From positions 1-33,955 of the forward strand of contig CAMMBL010000005.1 in assembly GCA_946494015.1 (NCBI GenBank): a DNA stretch of 33,955 bases, read 5' to 3'. This DNA comes from an uncultured Mycoplasmatota bacterium. GTDB lineage: Bacteria; Bacillota_I; Bacilli_A; RF39; UBA660. Within the stretch, counting starts at the first letter, position 1. Every line of letters begins with the position of its first letter. Below are positions 8,622-16,478 of the stretch, one piece after another. The position numbers and the translations under genes were made by a program. A model generated the notes under the pieces. It did not search any database, had not been told where the DNA came from, and saw nothing but the letters and a program-made list of their open reading frames with translations.

Positions 8622-8810
8622 TTATTTCTTAGGTTCTTTATTACGTGCTATAGCAAATTCATTTAATTCTCTACTAATATTATCAACAAATTCATTATTG
8701 TTTTTTCTATTAAAATTTAAAAGACCAACTAATAAAAATAAAACCAATATTCCCATAGTAAGTAATCCATAAAGAATTGTTGAAATAGCAAAGCCTTTAT
8801 TATTAATCAC
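8622..8810 (-). CDS. Small pilin-like membrane peptide
   Basis: A 62-residue protein starting with GTG at 8810 behind a good AAGGGGTG Shine-Dalgarno. The N-terminus, MINNKGFAIST followed by about 20 hydrophobic residues, looks like a type IV prepilin leader (short basic segment, Gly-Phe junction, hydrophobic helix). It lacks the usual glutamate at +5 and has only a short polar tail (NFNRKNNNEFVDNISREL...). No prepilin peptidase is visible in the window. It starts 2 bases after the stop of the membrane-anchored TasA/camelysin-like gene, so the two are coupled and may form a surface structure together. The role is unknown; a simple single-pass membrane protein is the alternative. Confidence 0.65.
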   Translation of the reverse strand: MINNKGFAISTILYGLLTMGILVLFLLVGLLNFNRKNNNEFVDNISRELNEFAIARNKEPKK

Positions 8811-8812
8811 AA

Positions 8813-9373
8813 TTACACCCCTTCTTCGACTACTTTAATAACAGCATGAAAATGACTATCTCTATCAATTACAAAATCACTATTAACAGCCCATATTCTA
8901 ATAGAATAATCTTCTTCACTATTAGCCTCTAAAACATCTTCAAGTAAAACATTATCGGCATATTCTGATAAAATTAAAGATTTAGGTGATTGATGATCTT
9001 TACGAAAACTAAGTTTTAATAATTCATGAGGTATTTGCTTATCATAACAATTGTCAGCATTAATAACTTTTTCATTATTTTCTAATACTATTTTATATTT
9101 AACTTCATTTGTTGTTCCATTTTTAACTGTAAAATCATAAGAAGTAGAACTTAATCCTACAGAATCAGTAACAGGATTAAATTTCGTTAAATTAATTTTA
9201 TTACCTTCTTTTCCATGAAAAACTACTTCCATTTTACCTGTATCAATATCTTTCTCACGTAAAGAAATAAATTTATTATAAATTAAATATGTAGATATAA
9301 TAGCAAATAAAAACAAAAAGGTAATAATAAGTCCACTTTTAATCATATGTTTTCTATAATACTTTTGATACAT
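8813..9373 (-). CDS. Membrane-anchored TasA/camelysin-like surface protein
   Basis: The ORF track starts at a GTG at 9382, but the ATG at 9373 has the better Shine-Dalgarno (AAAGAGGTG, 6 bases away), giving about 186 residues. A basic N-terminus (YQKYYRKHMIKSG) is followed by one transmembrane helix (about 16-37) and an extracytoplasmic beta-rich domain. DTGKMEVVFHGKEG and later SYDFTVKNGTTNEVKYKIVLE resemble the strand pattern of TasA/camelysin (SipW-cognate) proteins. These often form fibres or are secreted, but no SipW-type signal peptidase is seen here and there is no clear cleavage site. It forms a two-gene cassette with the downstream pilin-like peptide. Family assignment is tentative. 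Confidence 0.65.
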   Translation of the reverse strand: MYQKYYRKHMIKSGLIITFLFLFAIISTYLIYNKFISLREKDIDTGKMEVVFHGKEGNKINLTKFNPVTDSVGLSSTSYDFTVKNGTTNEVKYKIVLENNEKVINADNCYDKQIPHELLKLSFRKDHQSPKSLILSEYADNVLLEDVLEANSEEDYSIRIWAVNSDFVIDRDSHFHAVIKVVEEGV

Positions 9374-9473
9374 CCAAAACACCTCTTTAAATTATTTTAA
9401 AACTAAAGTAGTTATATAGTCAAATAAAAGATTAAAAAGATATGTAAAACTATAAACAAATTACAAAAAAGGG

Positions 9474-9502
9474 TTGAAAAAGTGATTAATATGTTATATA
9501 TT
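9474..9502 (+). promoter_or_regulatory. Promoter of the tRNA-Arg gene
   Basis: TTGAAA (9474-9479) and TATATT (9497-9502) are separated by exactly 17 bases and lie about 20 bases before the mature tRNA 5' end. Confidence 0.8.
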
Positions 9503-9521
9503 AATATTGTTCAAAGTTTAT

Positions 9522-9598
9522 GTCCGCGTAGCTCAGCTGGATAGAGCAATCGCCTTCTAAGCGATCGGTCACGTGTTCGAATCACGTCGTGGACACCA
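9522..9598 (+). tRNA. tRNA-Arg (anticodon TCT), CCA encoded
   Basis: A complete cloverleaf is readable. The acceptor stem GTCCGCG pairs with CGTGGAC (one G-T). The D arm is GCTCAGCTGGATAGAGC. The anticodon arm ATCGC-CTTCTAA-GCGAT gives anticodon TCT, decoding AGA/AGG. The T arm has the TTCGAATC loop, and the discriminator A is followed by an encoded CCA. AGA is the dominant arginine codon in this AT-rich genome, so this tRNA should be essential. It is one of only two confidently intact plus-strand genes in the window and stands alone, with its own promoter and terminator. Confidence 0.97.
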
Positions 9599-9610
9599 TT
9601 ATTTGGAAAT

Positions 9611-9640
9611 TAAGCTCATTAAAGAGCTTTTTTTATTTTA
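9611..9640 (+). terminator. Terminator of tRNA-Arg
   Basis: AGCTC (9613-9617) and GAGCT (9624-9628) form a stem with a 6-base loop followed by a run of seven or more T, 15 bases after the tRNA CCA end. Confidence 0.85.
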
Positions 9641-9642
9641 TT

Positions 9643-9671
9643 AAAAAAAGAAAAAGAGATAACTCTTTCTC
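9643..9671 (-). terminator. Terminator of the phosphorelay operon
   Basis: On the minus strand GAGAAAGAG-TTAT-CTCTTTTTC (one G-T wobble) is followed by seven T. It lies 16 bases after the stop of the 71-residue gene and back to back with the tRNA terminator, so the two units are insulated. Confidence 0.85.
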
Positions 9672-9686
9672 AATCTTCTAAAACAT

Positions 9687-9902
9687 TTACTTTAATTCTA
9701 ATTTTTTAACTTTAAATTTAAATTTATAATTATCTGTAGTTTCCATATAAAAAATCTCTTGGTCTTGATTAATAACATATCTAATATTAATTATCTGTGG
9801 ATTTTCATTAAGATCAGAAACTTTTAAATATTCTTTATGATCTAGCAAATTATTACGTAATTTTAATAAATCATCTATTTCCCATGAATACGTATACTCC
9901 AC
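9687..9902 (-). CDS. Hypothetical 71-residue protein downstream of HPt-REC
   Basis: Unrecognised soluble protein, rich in charged residues, with a helical first half (WEIDDLLKLRNNLLDH) and a beta-strand second half (INIRYVINQDQEIFYMETTD, ending KFKFKVKKLELK). It must start at the GTG at 9902, because an in-frame stop lies just upstream and there is no later methionine near the N-terminus. The purine-rich AGGGG abuts the GTG with almost no spacing, which is unusual. It starts 17 bases after the stop of the HPt-REC gene and ends before a strong terminator, so it is the last gene of the phosphorelay operon. A partner or output role there is possible but unproven. Confidence 0.6.
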   Translation of the reverse strand: MEYTYSWEIDDLLKLRNNLLDHKEYLKVSDLNENPQIINIRYVINQDQEIFYMETTDNYKFKFKVKKLELK

Positions 9903-9919
9903 CCCCTAAAAATATATTA

Positions 9920-10696
9920 TTAATGTGCATATTGGACAGTTTTTTCTACCACTTCTTTAATATCCCTTTCATTAAAAGGTTTTCTTAACACATCAACAAT
10001 AGGATAATTAAAAGCTTTAGCAACTAATTCATCATTGCCAACTCCTGTAATAATAGATACTGGAATGCGATCAAATAAATTATTATTACGAAAATATTCT
10101 AAAACCTGAAAACCATTAAAATTAGGCATATTAAGATCAAGTAGCATTCCAACAATATGAACATCTTTATTATCGGCTATAAGTTGTAAAGCCTCTGTTC
10201 CATCATTCGCTACAAGAACTTCAAACTGATTATTAAAGATTTTCCCAATAAAGTTTTTGATAACTGCTGAATCATCAACTACAATAAGAGCTCGATCTTT
10301 TTTAGGCGCAACAAAAGCAGTAGTTGTACCGACCTCCTCAAGGCCTAAATACTGCTTAACTAAATGCACTATTCGATCGAGCTCATTAATTAATTGATCA
10401 AAATGTTCAGTAACATAATACATGTTATTCTCTTTACTAGCCATTTCATGCTCATAAGCATAATCAGCTAATTTATCGAAGCCAAAATATTTAGCATCAC
10501 TTTTTAAACCATGGACTAAAATAGCGTAATTAGCCATATCACCTACTTCTTTAGTTTGTTTAATCTTCATTTCCTTTTCATTAATATCTTGTAGGAAGTC
10601 GCCCAACGTATCATCATAAGTCGCCATATCTCCAAATAACTCCAGACTTTTTTTTACGTTTACCCCATTATTAATTAGCAAATTCACGTCTCTCAT
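9920..10696 (-). CDS. HPt-receiver phosphorelay protein
   Basis: A 258-residue cytosolic protein with two signalling domains. Residues 1 to about 118 form an HPt four-helix bundle with the phosphorylatable histidine at H62 in LVHGLKSDAKYFG (consensus HxLKG). After a short linker, residues 135-258 form a CheY-like receiver with the acidic pair D141-D142 in VVDDS, phosphoacceptor D187 in LLDLNMP, the TG switch region and K239 in LRKPF. There is no DNA-binding or enzymatic output domain. The gene lies just downstream of a hybrid histidine kinase (10730-12568), so phosphate probably flows from kinase His to kinase REC to this HPt and then to this or another receiver. Its end is 17 bases from the 71-residue gene. 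Confidence 0.9.
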   Translation of the reverse strand: MRDVNLLINNGVNVKKSLELFGDMATYDDTLGDFLQDINEKEMKIKQTKEVGDMANYAILVHGLKSDAKYFGFDKLADYAYEHEMASKENNMYYVTEHFDQLINELDRIVHLVKQYLGLEEVGTTTAFVAPKKDRALIVVDDSAVIKNFIGKIFNNQFEVLVANDGTEALQLIADNKDVHIVGMLLDLNMPNFNGFQVLEYFRNNNLFDRIPVSIITGVGNDELVAKAFNYPIVDVLRKPFNERDIKEVVEKTVQYAH

Positions 10697-10729
10697 AACA
10701 ATACCCTCCTATAATCATTATAACATATC

Positions 10730-12568
10730 TTAATCTTTATTTAAATATTTATTTACAATAGCATCAAGCATTTTACGTTCAATTGGTTTTGGTAAATAGC
10801 TATTAAACCCTTCATTTAAATATTTTTCTTCCATTCCTGAAATTGCATTCGCAGTTAAAACAACAACTGGAGTTTTAAAATTAGGATCTTCTTTTAATTT
10901 ATGCAATGTTTCTGTTCCACTCATTTTAGGCATCATATCATCCATGAAAATTAAATCATATTTTATAACTTTTGATTTTTCCAAGCACTCAAATCCACTA
11001 GAGCAACTATCAACACTAATACCATAATCTTCTAGTAATCTAGTCGCTACTTTAATATTTAATTTATTATCATCTACTACTAAAACACTCTTATCTTTTA
11101 TATTATAATCCAAAGCTAAATCTTCTTTTTTTACTTCTAAAGTATCTTCTAATTTAATATCGTTAGGTGCAATTTTTTGATCAATAGAAACGGTAAATTT
11201 ACTGCCCTTTCCATAGACACTTTGAACAACTAATTCTCCATTCATAAGTTGAACAAGTTTTTTTGTAATAGCAAGCCCAAGTCCAGTACCTTCAATGGTT
11301 GTATTATGATCTTCATCAAGGCGTTCAAATTTATTAAACAGTCTATCTATCTTATCACGCTTAATACCAATACCAGTATCTTCTACTGATACAATAAGTC
11401 TACAAACATCTCCCTTTATCAAAGAATTAACTATAAATTCTATATGTCCTTCATCAGTATATTTAGCAGCATTGGTTAAAATATTTAAAATTACTTGCTT
11501 AACTCTAGTATGATCACCATATAAAACCTTAGGTATAGTTTCATCTATCTTAACAATTAGCTCAATAGGTTTTTCACCAATTCTTGCTTTAGTTAAAGTA
11601 ACTAGACTATCAAACATTTTATAAGGATTATAATTTTTATTAATAATTTCTAATTTATTAGCTTCAATTTTAGATATATCTAAAACCCCATTAACTATTT
11701 CAAGAAGACTATCACTGGCCATCAATATATCTTTAACATCTTCTCTAACTCGCTCTGGTAAATCTTTTTCTTCAGATAAAGCTTCAGAAAAACCAGTAAT
11801 TGCATTAAGAGGTGTTCTAATCTCATGTGACATATTAGAAAGGAAATCTGTCTTCGCATTATTAGCTTTCTCAGCTTGTGTTTTCGCTAAATTAAGTTCT
11901 TCTATTAATTTTATATCTGGATTTTCAATTGTAAAATACATTAAAAATGTAATAAAAGTTTCCATTGAAGTAACAAGTAAAATACCAGGATTAAACTTTT
12001 GGATTATCATAACAACAGTCCCAATAGAGATAAATGAAAAAATTGGTAAATATTTTTTACTTTTTATCTCTTTATAGTTTTTAAACATCATAATAAACCA
12101 TAAAAAGATGCAAACACCTGATACTATATACATCAAATTAGCACTTGGCCCATATGAATAAACAACATTATTCTCATGATGATAATAAAGTGGTAATACT
12201 AAAATTAACATTAAAAGAATAACTGATACTAAGCTATATCCTTTAATAATATTACTCTTTTCTTTAAGATTATCATAATTAATCTTATTAGAAATAACAT
12301 AAATATATGAAGTAAATAAAACCATATAAACCAAATAATAAACTATTAAAGATTTAGAAATAATAGCATTAGTAATAACTAAAACATCACTAACTTGAAT
12401 AAAAAAGTAAGATAACAATGCTAAAATTATACCAACTAAATTGGTTATAATCATCAAACTATATATTTTATTTTCTAATGTTGCTAGTCGTTTCTTCGAA
12501 AAAAATACAGCTGTTAATAAAATAATATAAAACAAACTGCAAGCGGAAAAAGTAAAACCTACACTCAT
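10730..12568 (-). CDS. Hybrid sensor histidine kinase with multi-pass membrane sensor
   Basis: About 612 residues from the ATG at 12568 ([11 protein letters not shown]), which has GTGAGGAT ahead of it; the track's longer start at 12613 lies upstream of the predicted transcription start. The N-terminal 210 residues hold about seven transmembrane helices and no large extracellular loop. A short coiled coil ([19 protein letters not shown]) leads to HisKA with [12 protein letters not shown] (His about residue 248). HATPase_c boxes follow ([23 protein letters not shown]), then a C-terminal receiver with VVDDN, phosphoacceptor in [11 protein letters not shown] and the conserved PKP. The ligand is unknown. 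It forms a phosphorelay pair with the next gene, 33 bases downstream. Hybrid relays are uncommon in low-GC Gram-positives outside some uncultured Bacilli. Confidence 0.93.
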   Translation of the reverse strand: MSVGFTFSACSLFYIILLTAVFFSKKRLATLENKIYSLMIITNLVGIILALLSYFFIQVSDVLVITNAIISKSLIVYYLVYMVLFTSYIYVISNKINYDNLKEKSNIIKGYSLVSVILLMLILVLPLYYHHENNVVYSYGPSANLMYIVSGVCIFLWFIMMFKNYKEIKSKKYLPIFSFISIGTVVMIIQKFNPGILLVTSMETFITFLMYFTIENPDIKLIEELNLAKTQAEKANNAKTDFLSNMSHEIRTPLNAITGFSEALSEEKDLPERVREDVKDILMASDSLLEIVNGVLDISKIEANKLEIINKNYNPYKMFDSLVTLTKARIGEKPIELIVKIDETIPKVLYGDHTRVKQVILNILTNAAKYTDEGHIEFIVNSLIKGDVCRLIVSVEDTGIGIKRDKIDRLFNKFERLDEDHNTTIEGTGLGLAITKKLVQLMNGELVVQSVYGKGSKFTVSIDQKIAPNDIKLEDTLEVKKEDLALDYNIKDKSVLVVDDNKLNIKVATRLLEDYGISVDSCSSGFECLEKSKVIKYDLIFMDDMMPKMSGTETLHKLKEDPNFKTPVVVLTANAISGMEEKYLNEGFNSYLPKPIERKMLDAIVNKYLNKD

Positions 12569-12595
12569 TATATCCTCACTACTTTCTTTAATAAA

Positions 12596-12624
12596 ATTAT
12601 AGCATTTATACAAAAAGAGTGCAA
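12596..12624 (-). promoter_or_regulatory. Promoter of the hybrid-kinase operon
   Basis: On the minus strand TTGCAC (complement of 12619-12624), a 17-base spacer and a perfect extended -10 TGCTATAAT (hexamer complement of 12596-12601) lie just upstream of the ATG at 12568. This supports the shorter kinase start. Confidence 0.85.
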
Positions 12625-12626
12625 AT

Positions 12627-12655
12627 AAAAAAGTAGAGGTATTCTACTTTTTTAT
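12627..12655 (-). terminator. Terminator of the acyl-ligase operon
   Basis: AAAAAGTAGA-ATACC-TCTACTTTTTTATT on the minus strand is a stem-loop with a T tract. The TAG stop of the acyl-ligase gene lies inside the stem. The symmetric A/T tracts mean it could also act on the opposite strand. Confidence 0.85.
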
Positions 12656-14530
12656 TAATTTTTTAGTCTTTGTTGCATCTTCTTTATCCATTTCTCTTAA
12701 TTTAATTTTATCCACCTTTAAAACTGGTGTTAAAGGTAATTGGTCATCAAATTTATAAAAATAAGCAACATCTCTTTCAGGAAGATTTTCATTACATAAT
12801 TTTCTTAACTCAAATTCAAGCTGTTCAGTTTTATTTTTATATAAATCATCTAAAACAACATGTGCTTTAGGATACTCCCCTTGTGGTTCTTCATAATTAG
12901 GATAAGGAACACCTACAACGGCACAATCTTTAACAGCATAATGAGTGCTAATAAGTTCCTCTATTTCTGAAGGAAAAACATTATGTCCATCAGGTCTAAT
13001 TATCATCTCTTTCGCTCTATCAGCAATAAAGTAATAACCATCTTCATCATAATAAGCATAATCACCTGTATTTACATACTTAATATTATCAATAGTTTTA
13101 AACATATCCTTGCTAGCTTCTTCATTTTTATAATAGCCATCAAACTGTGTTTCACTATTAACATACAATAAACCTATTTTATTAGGACCTAAAATTTCTT
13201 CTGTATCTTTATCAAGAATAAGTCCTTTAGTATCACCAATAGCCTTACCAACACTTTGTTCTTTAATGAATCCTGGCATATTTGTATAAGAAGCTGGTGT
13301 TAACTCACTTAAAGAATATCCTTGTGTTACTTTTAAACCTATCTTCTCTAAATGGGCATTAATTTTTCGTTCATGGCTCAAAAGCATCTTTGTTCCACCA
13401 ACAGAAACACTTTTAATATATTTAGGTGGCGTATCAAGTCTTTTATCTTCATCAAAACATAACATTTGTGAAGGGACACCAACTAAATGATTGATCTTTT
13501 TCTTTAATACTACATCTCCATATTTATAAGCAGTAATATCAGGAATAACTACATTTTGGACACCGCGGCAATAAGCCATATGCATAAAAGTTTCTCCATA
13601 CATTATAAAAGGTGGCATACTAAGCATTTTATCTTTAGCTTCTATTGGCATTGTTGTATCATAATAATAATCTCTAACTTTTACATTATAACTTCTACTA
13701 GTAGTTGGTACAGCCTTAGGTTTCCCTGTAGTACCACTAGTTAAAGTTATACTAGCTGGTATATCTTTATCGTAAATAGATGAAAAATCTTCTACATTTT
13801 TAGTCATTTTCTTCATCTCATTCCAATCTATATAACCTTCATGAGACTCTTTTGTATAATATAAATTCTTTAAAGCTACATCTTTTAAAGCTTCATAAGT
13901 TTTTAAGTGTTTAACAATCTTTTTCTCTTTAGAACTTAATGTTTGATACTTTTCTTTTTCCATATATTCATCTAGTAATTTCTTAACAACAAACTCATCT
14001 AAATCATTACTATTATTAACTTCATCAATTTTCTCTTTTAATTTATAGTATTCCTTAGTCTTTTTTAACTGATCAAAATGAAATATTTTTCCAAGAAGAA
14101 ACTTCATTGAAGTCATCGGACTAATAACTGTTACATGCTCTAATTTTGTCTTATCAATTATTTTATCTACTTTTCCAAAAGCTTGATCTAACATAACTGC
14201 TTGTCTAACTTCCGCTAAATTTAAAAAGTCTTGAATCCTTGAAGGATTAGTTCTAGGATCTATCGGAAAAAAAGTCGCCCCATTTTTACTAACACCATAA
14301 AATGATGCTACTACTTCTGGAAATAATGGTGAAATAACGGCAATTACATCACCTTTCTTAGCTCCATTATATTTGAATATTTTAGCAGCATTTTCTATTT
14401 CTTCTTTAGCCTTAGGATAAGAAATATTCTTTCCAAAATATTCATAAGCATAAAATTGATTATTATAATTTAAAGTTGCTTCTTTAGCATAATCATAAAC
14501 AGATTGATCTACATTTATATATGGTTTCAT
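12644..14530 (-). CDS. AMP-forming acyl-CoA synthetase/ligase family protein
   Basis: A 628-residue member of the adenylate-forming (ANL) superfamily. It activates a carboxylic acid with ATP to an acyl-adenylate, then usually transfers it to CoA or a carrier. The P-loop is ITLTSGTTGKPKAV, the A5 region is GYSLSELTP, the A7/A8 motifs are YVNTGDYAYYDEDGYYFIADR and the hinge region is PDGHNVFPSEIEE. The C-terminal catalytic lysine lies in PLTPVLKVDKI. An approximately 90-residue highly charged insertion (about residues 145-235, KIFHFDQLKK... to YIDWNEMKK) separates the N-terminal subdomain from the P-loop. The substrate cannot be read from sequence. It follows the 62-residue gene by 14 bases and ends in a terminator. 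Confidence 0.88.
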   Translation of the reverse strand: MKPYINVDQSVYDYAKEATLNYNNQFYAYEYFGKNISYPKAKEEIENAAKIFKYNGAKKGDVIAVISPLFPEVVASFYGVSKNGATFFPIDPRTNPSRIQDFLNLAEVRQAVMLDQAFGKVDKIIDKTKLEHVTVISPMTSMKFLLGKIFHFDQLKKTKEYYKLKEKIDEVNNSNDLDEFVVKKLLDEYMEKEKYQTLSSKEKKIVKHLKTYEALKDVALKNLYYTKESHEGYIDWNEMKKMTKNVEDFSSIYDKDIPASITLTSGTTGKPKAVPTTSRSYNVKVRDYYYDTTMPIEAKDKMLSMPPFIMYGETFMHMAYCRGVQNVVIPDITAYKYGDVVLKKKINHLVGVPSQMLCFDEDKRLDTPPKYIKSVSVGGTKMLLSHERKINAHLEKIGLKVTQGYSLSELTPASYTNMPGFIKEQSVGKAIGDTKGLILDKDTEEILGPNKIGLLYVNSETQFDGYYKNEEASKDMFKTIDNIKYVNTGDYAYYDEDGYYFIADRAKEMIIRPDGHNVFPSEIEELISTHYAVKDCAVVGVPYPNYEEPQGEYPKAHVVLDDLYKNKTEQLEFELRKLCNENLPERDVAYFYKFDDQLPLTPVLKVDKIKLREMDKEDATKTKKLIKK

Positions 14531-14544
14531 ATACTACTTCTCCT

Positions 14545-14733
14545 TTACTTCTTAACTATTATCTCATCATAAGTATAAGATGATACTGTATTATCTACCT
14601 TGACTTGATAAACTGAGCCAATTTTCATTACAACAACACCAACTAAATTAGTATTTTTTATGATAACTTCACTACCAATTTCAATATCATCATCAATTTC
14701 ATCAAAACGTGTATTTTTAACTAATAAACCCAT
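14545..14733 (-). CDS. Small SH3-like hypothetical protein
   Basis: A 62-residue soluble protein with alternating beta-strand pattern (FDEIDDDIEIGSEVIIKNTN, VGVVVMKIGSVYQVKVDN, YTYDEIIVKK), suggesting a small SH3- or KOW-like barrel. No family is recognised. It has a Shine-Dalgarno (AAAGGATAT) and follows a strong promoter (14758-14787), and the acyl-ligase gene begins 14 bases after it, so it is the first gene of that unit. Role unknown. Confidence 0.7.
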   Translation of the reverse strand: MGLLVKNTRFDEIDDDIEIGSEVIIKNTNLVGVVVMKIGSVYQVKVDNTVSSYTYDEIIVKK

Positions 14734-14757
14734 ACTACATATATCCTTTCTAATGTT

Positions 14758-14787
14758 ATTATAGGTAAAATATATTTAATTTGTCAA
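14758..14787 (-). promoter_or_regulatory. Promoter of the small-protein/acyl-ligase operon
   Basis: On the minus strand TTGACA (complement of 14782-14787) and TATAAT (complement of 14758-14763) are both perfect hexamers, separated by 18 bases. It lies just downstream of the relA-type gene. Confidence 0.88.
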
Positions 14788-14814
14788 TTAGAATTATATA
14801 GGTATCTAAAAGCA

Positions 14815-16260
14815 TTAATTGCATTTTTTTCTAAATTCTTTTATTTTTCTCTTAGCTTTAGTAGTCTTTACTTTATCTAACCATTCCTCTCTAGGACCAT
14901 AAGATAATATATCTGTAATTATTCTCACTCTATCTTTATTATGCAAATGATAATCTACATCTACTATTTTATCATTTACAGCTGCTGATACCATGGTATC
15001 TCCAATATTAGAATGAATTTTATATGCAAAATCAATTGGGGTTGATCCTTTAGGTAATTCTAATATTTCGCCTTTTGGTGTATAAACATAAATCTTATCG
15101 GCAAACAATTCTCTTTTTACTTGATTAACAAATCCCTTATTATCAGAAAAAACACTATTAATTTCAACTAATGATTTAAAAAATTGGTATTTATCTTTTA
15201 AATCTTTTTGCATAAGGCTTCTAGCATTTCCTTTATTAATATCAAAGTAAGCTGTTAAACCAAAAGAAGCTATTTTATCCATATCGAATGTTCTAATTTG
15301 TGTTTGGACAAGTCTATCATCTTCTCCAAATACCGTTGTATGAAGTGATCTATACATATTAGTTTTAGGATTATATATATAATCTTTAAATTTCTCATTT
15401 ATTGGATGATACTTAGAATGAACTAAGCCTAAAGTCTGATAACAATTAGCAATTGTGTCAACCATTACTTTTAAAGCTAATAAATCATGAATATCTGATA
15501 ATTTATAACCTTGTTCCATTCTTTTATATATTCCATAAATATTTTTTGTTCTTACTTTTATTTCATGAGGAATGTTTTTATCAGTCAGTATTCTATTTAT
15601 TGTTTGTAACATTTCTTCTAAACAGTGCTTACTATTATCTTCGATTCTTAATTTAATATCTTCGATTTTCTTATATTTATCAGGATAAAGATATTGTAAC
15701 GATAAATCTTCAAGTTCACTTTTAATACGATATGCTCCTATATAATAAGCAAGTGGGACAAAAATATCCATAGTTTCCATAGCATTTTCTTTTTGTTTAA
15801 ATTCTGACTTAAATCCTAATGTTCTCATATTATGAAGTCTATCTGCGAGCTTTATAATAATAATTCTTACATCTTCAGTAATACCTGTAATTATCTTCCT
15901 TGTGTTTGCAAGGTTTTGATCTTGCTTTGATGAAAAATTCATCTTGCTAATCTTTGTTACTCCATCTACTAAATTAGCCACATCATCATTAAATATTAAG
16001 GCTATATCTTCTTTGGTCATCTTAGTATCTTCTAATGTATCATGTAAAAGTCCTGCACAAAGTGTATCTCTATCCGCATGCATATTAGCAAGAATATAAG
16101 AAACATGCAAAGGATGCGTAATATAATCTTCCCCACTTTGCCGCTTTTGTCCTTTATGTAATTCAAAAGCATAAGAATATGCCTTTCTAATAATTTCAAT
16201 TTCTTCATTATTATACTCAGCTACTTTAGCAAGTAAATCATTAATTGTTAAATTATCCAT
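14815..16260 (-). CDS. RelA/SpoT homologue, short form; hydrolase site intact, synthetase site altered
   Basis: A 481-residue (p)ppGpp-metabolising enzyme. The N-terminal HD hydrolase domain is complete: FELHKGQKR, THPLHVS, LLHDTLEDT (H73, D74, E77, D78) and LADRLHNMRTL. The synthetase domain keeps the fold (VRTKNIYGIYKRM, HDLLALKV, FKDYIYNPKTNMYRSLHTTV). However, the catalytic glutamate of the family motif E(I/V)QIRT is Q319 (VQTQIRT), and the usual arginine in D-L-x-A-x-R is K264. A TGS domain follows (about 385-450, IYVYTPKGEILELPKGSTPIDFAY). The helical, zinc-finger and ACT domains of full-length Rel (about 730 residues) are missing. I infer a hydrolase-biased enzyme. The start has AGGAGGTG. 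A terminator and 35-residue ORF lie directly upstream. Confidence 0.9.
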   Translation of the reverse strand: MDNLTINDLLAKVAEYNNEEIEIIRKAYSYAFELHKGQKRQSGEDYITHPLHVSYILANMHADRDTLCAGLLHDTLEDTKMTKEDIALIFNDDVANLVDGVTKISKMNFSSKQDQNLANTRKIITGITEDVRIIIIKLADRLHNMRTLGFKSEFKQKENAMETMDIFVPLAYYIGAYRIKSELEDLSLQYLYPDKYKKIEDIKLRIEDNSKHCLEEMLQTINRILTDKNIPHEIKVRTKNIYGIYKRMEQGYKLSDIHDLLALKVMVDTIANCYQTLGLVHSKYHPINEKFKDYIYNPKTNMYRSLHTTVFGEDDRLVQTQIRTFDMDKIASFGLTAYFDINKGNARSLMQKDLKDKYQFFKSLVEINSVFSDNKGFVNQVKRELFADKIYVYTPKGEILELPKGSTPIDFAYKIHSNIGDTMVSAAVNDKIVDVDYHLHNKDRVRIITDILSYGPREEWLDKVKTTKAKRKIKEFRKKCN

Positions 16261-16275
16261 ATAACACCTCCTATA

Positions 16276-16306
16276 AAAGAAAAAAGCTGAGGCAAAATAG
16301 CCCCAG
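16276..16306 (-). terminator. Terminator/attenuator between the 35-residue ORF and the Rel gene
   Basis: On the minus strand CTGGGGC-TATTTT-GCCTCAG (one wobble) is followed by CTTTTTTC. It lies 4 bases after the small ORF stop and just before the Rel Shine-Dalgarno, so it either ends the small transcript or attenuates the Rel gene. Confidence 0.8.
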
Positions 16307-16309
16307 TAA

Positions 16310-16417
16310 TTAATTACAATTTAAAAAGAAGAAATAAACAAGCATAATTAAAGAAAGATCTGTAATAATTACAAAAAATTTAACTATATATTTTTCTTTT
16401 AAAAATACGCTCATCAT
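16310..16417 (-). CDS. 35-residue single-pass membrane peptide or leader peptide
   Basis: Not in the ORF track. An ATG at 16417 with a strong Shine-Dalgarno (AAAGAGGTGAA) encodes MMSVFLKEKYIVKFF, then a hydrophobic helix (VIITDLSLIMLVYFFFL) and the polar end NCN before TAA. It has its own promoter (TTGACA-17-TAAATT) and is followed by a terminator. Small size, charged N-terminus, one transmembrane helix and an isolated transcription unit are typical of type I toxin peptides. They also fit a leader ORF that controls the downstream Rel gene by attenuation. No antisense promoter was confirmed. The coding potential is supported by the signals around it, not by homology. Confidence 0.6.
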   Translation of the reverse strand: MMSVFLKEKYIVKFFVIITDLSLIMLVYFFFLNCN

Positions 16418-16442
16418 TTCACCTCTTTAAATATTAAAAATA

Positions 16443-16471
16443 AATTTATCACTTGAATATTATCTTGTCAA
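16443..16471 (-). promoter_or_regulatory. Promoter of the 35-residue ORF (and possibly the Rel gene)
   Basis: On the minus strand a perfect TTGACA (complement of 16466-16471), a 17-base spacer and TAAATT (complement of 16443-16448). It is 26 bases upstream of the small ORF start. Confidence 0.82.
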
Positions 16472-16478
16472 TATAACT

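Noticed and set aside
12983-15656. Plus-strand ORFs at 12983, 13556 and 15453
   Set aside because: Antisense to the acyl-ligase and Rel genes, with low-complexity translations and no supporting signals.
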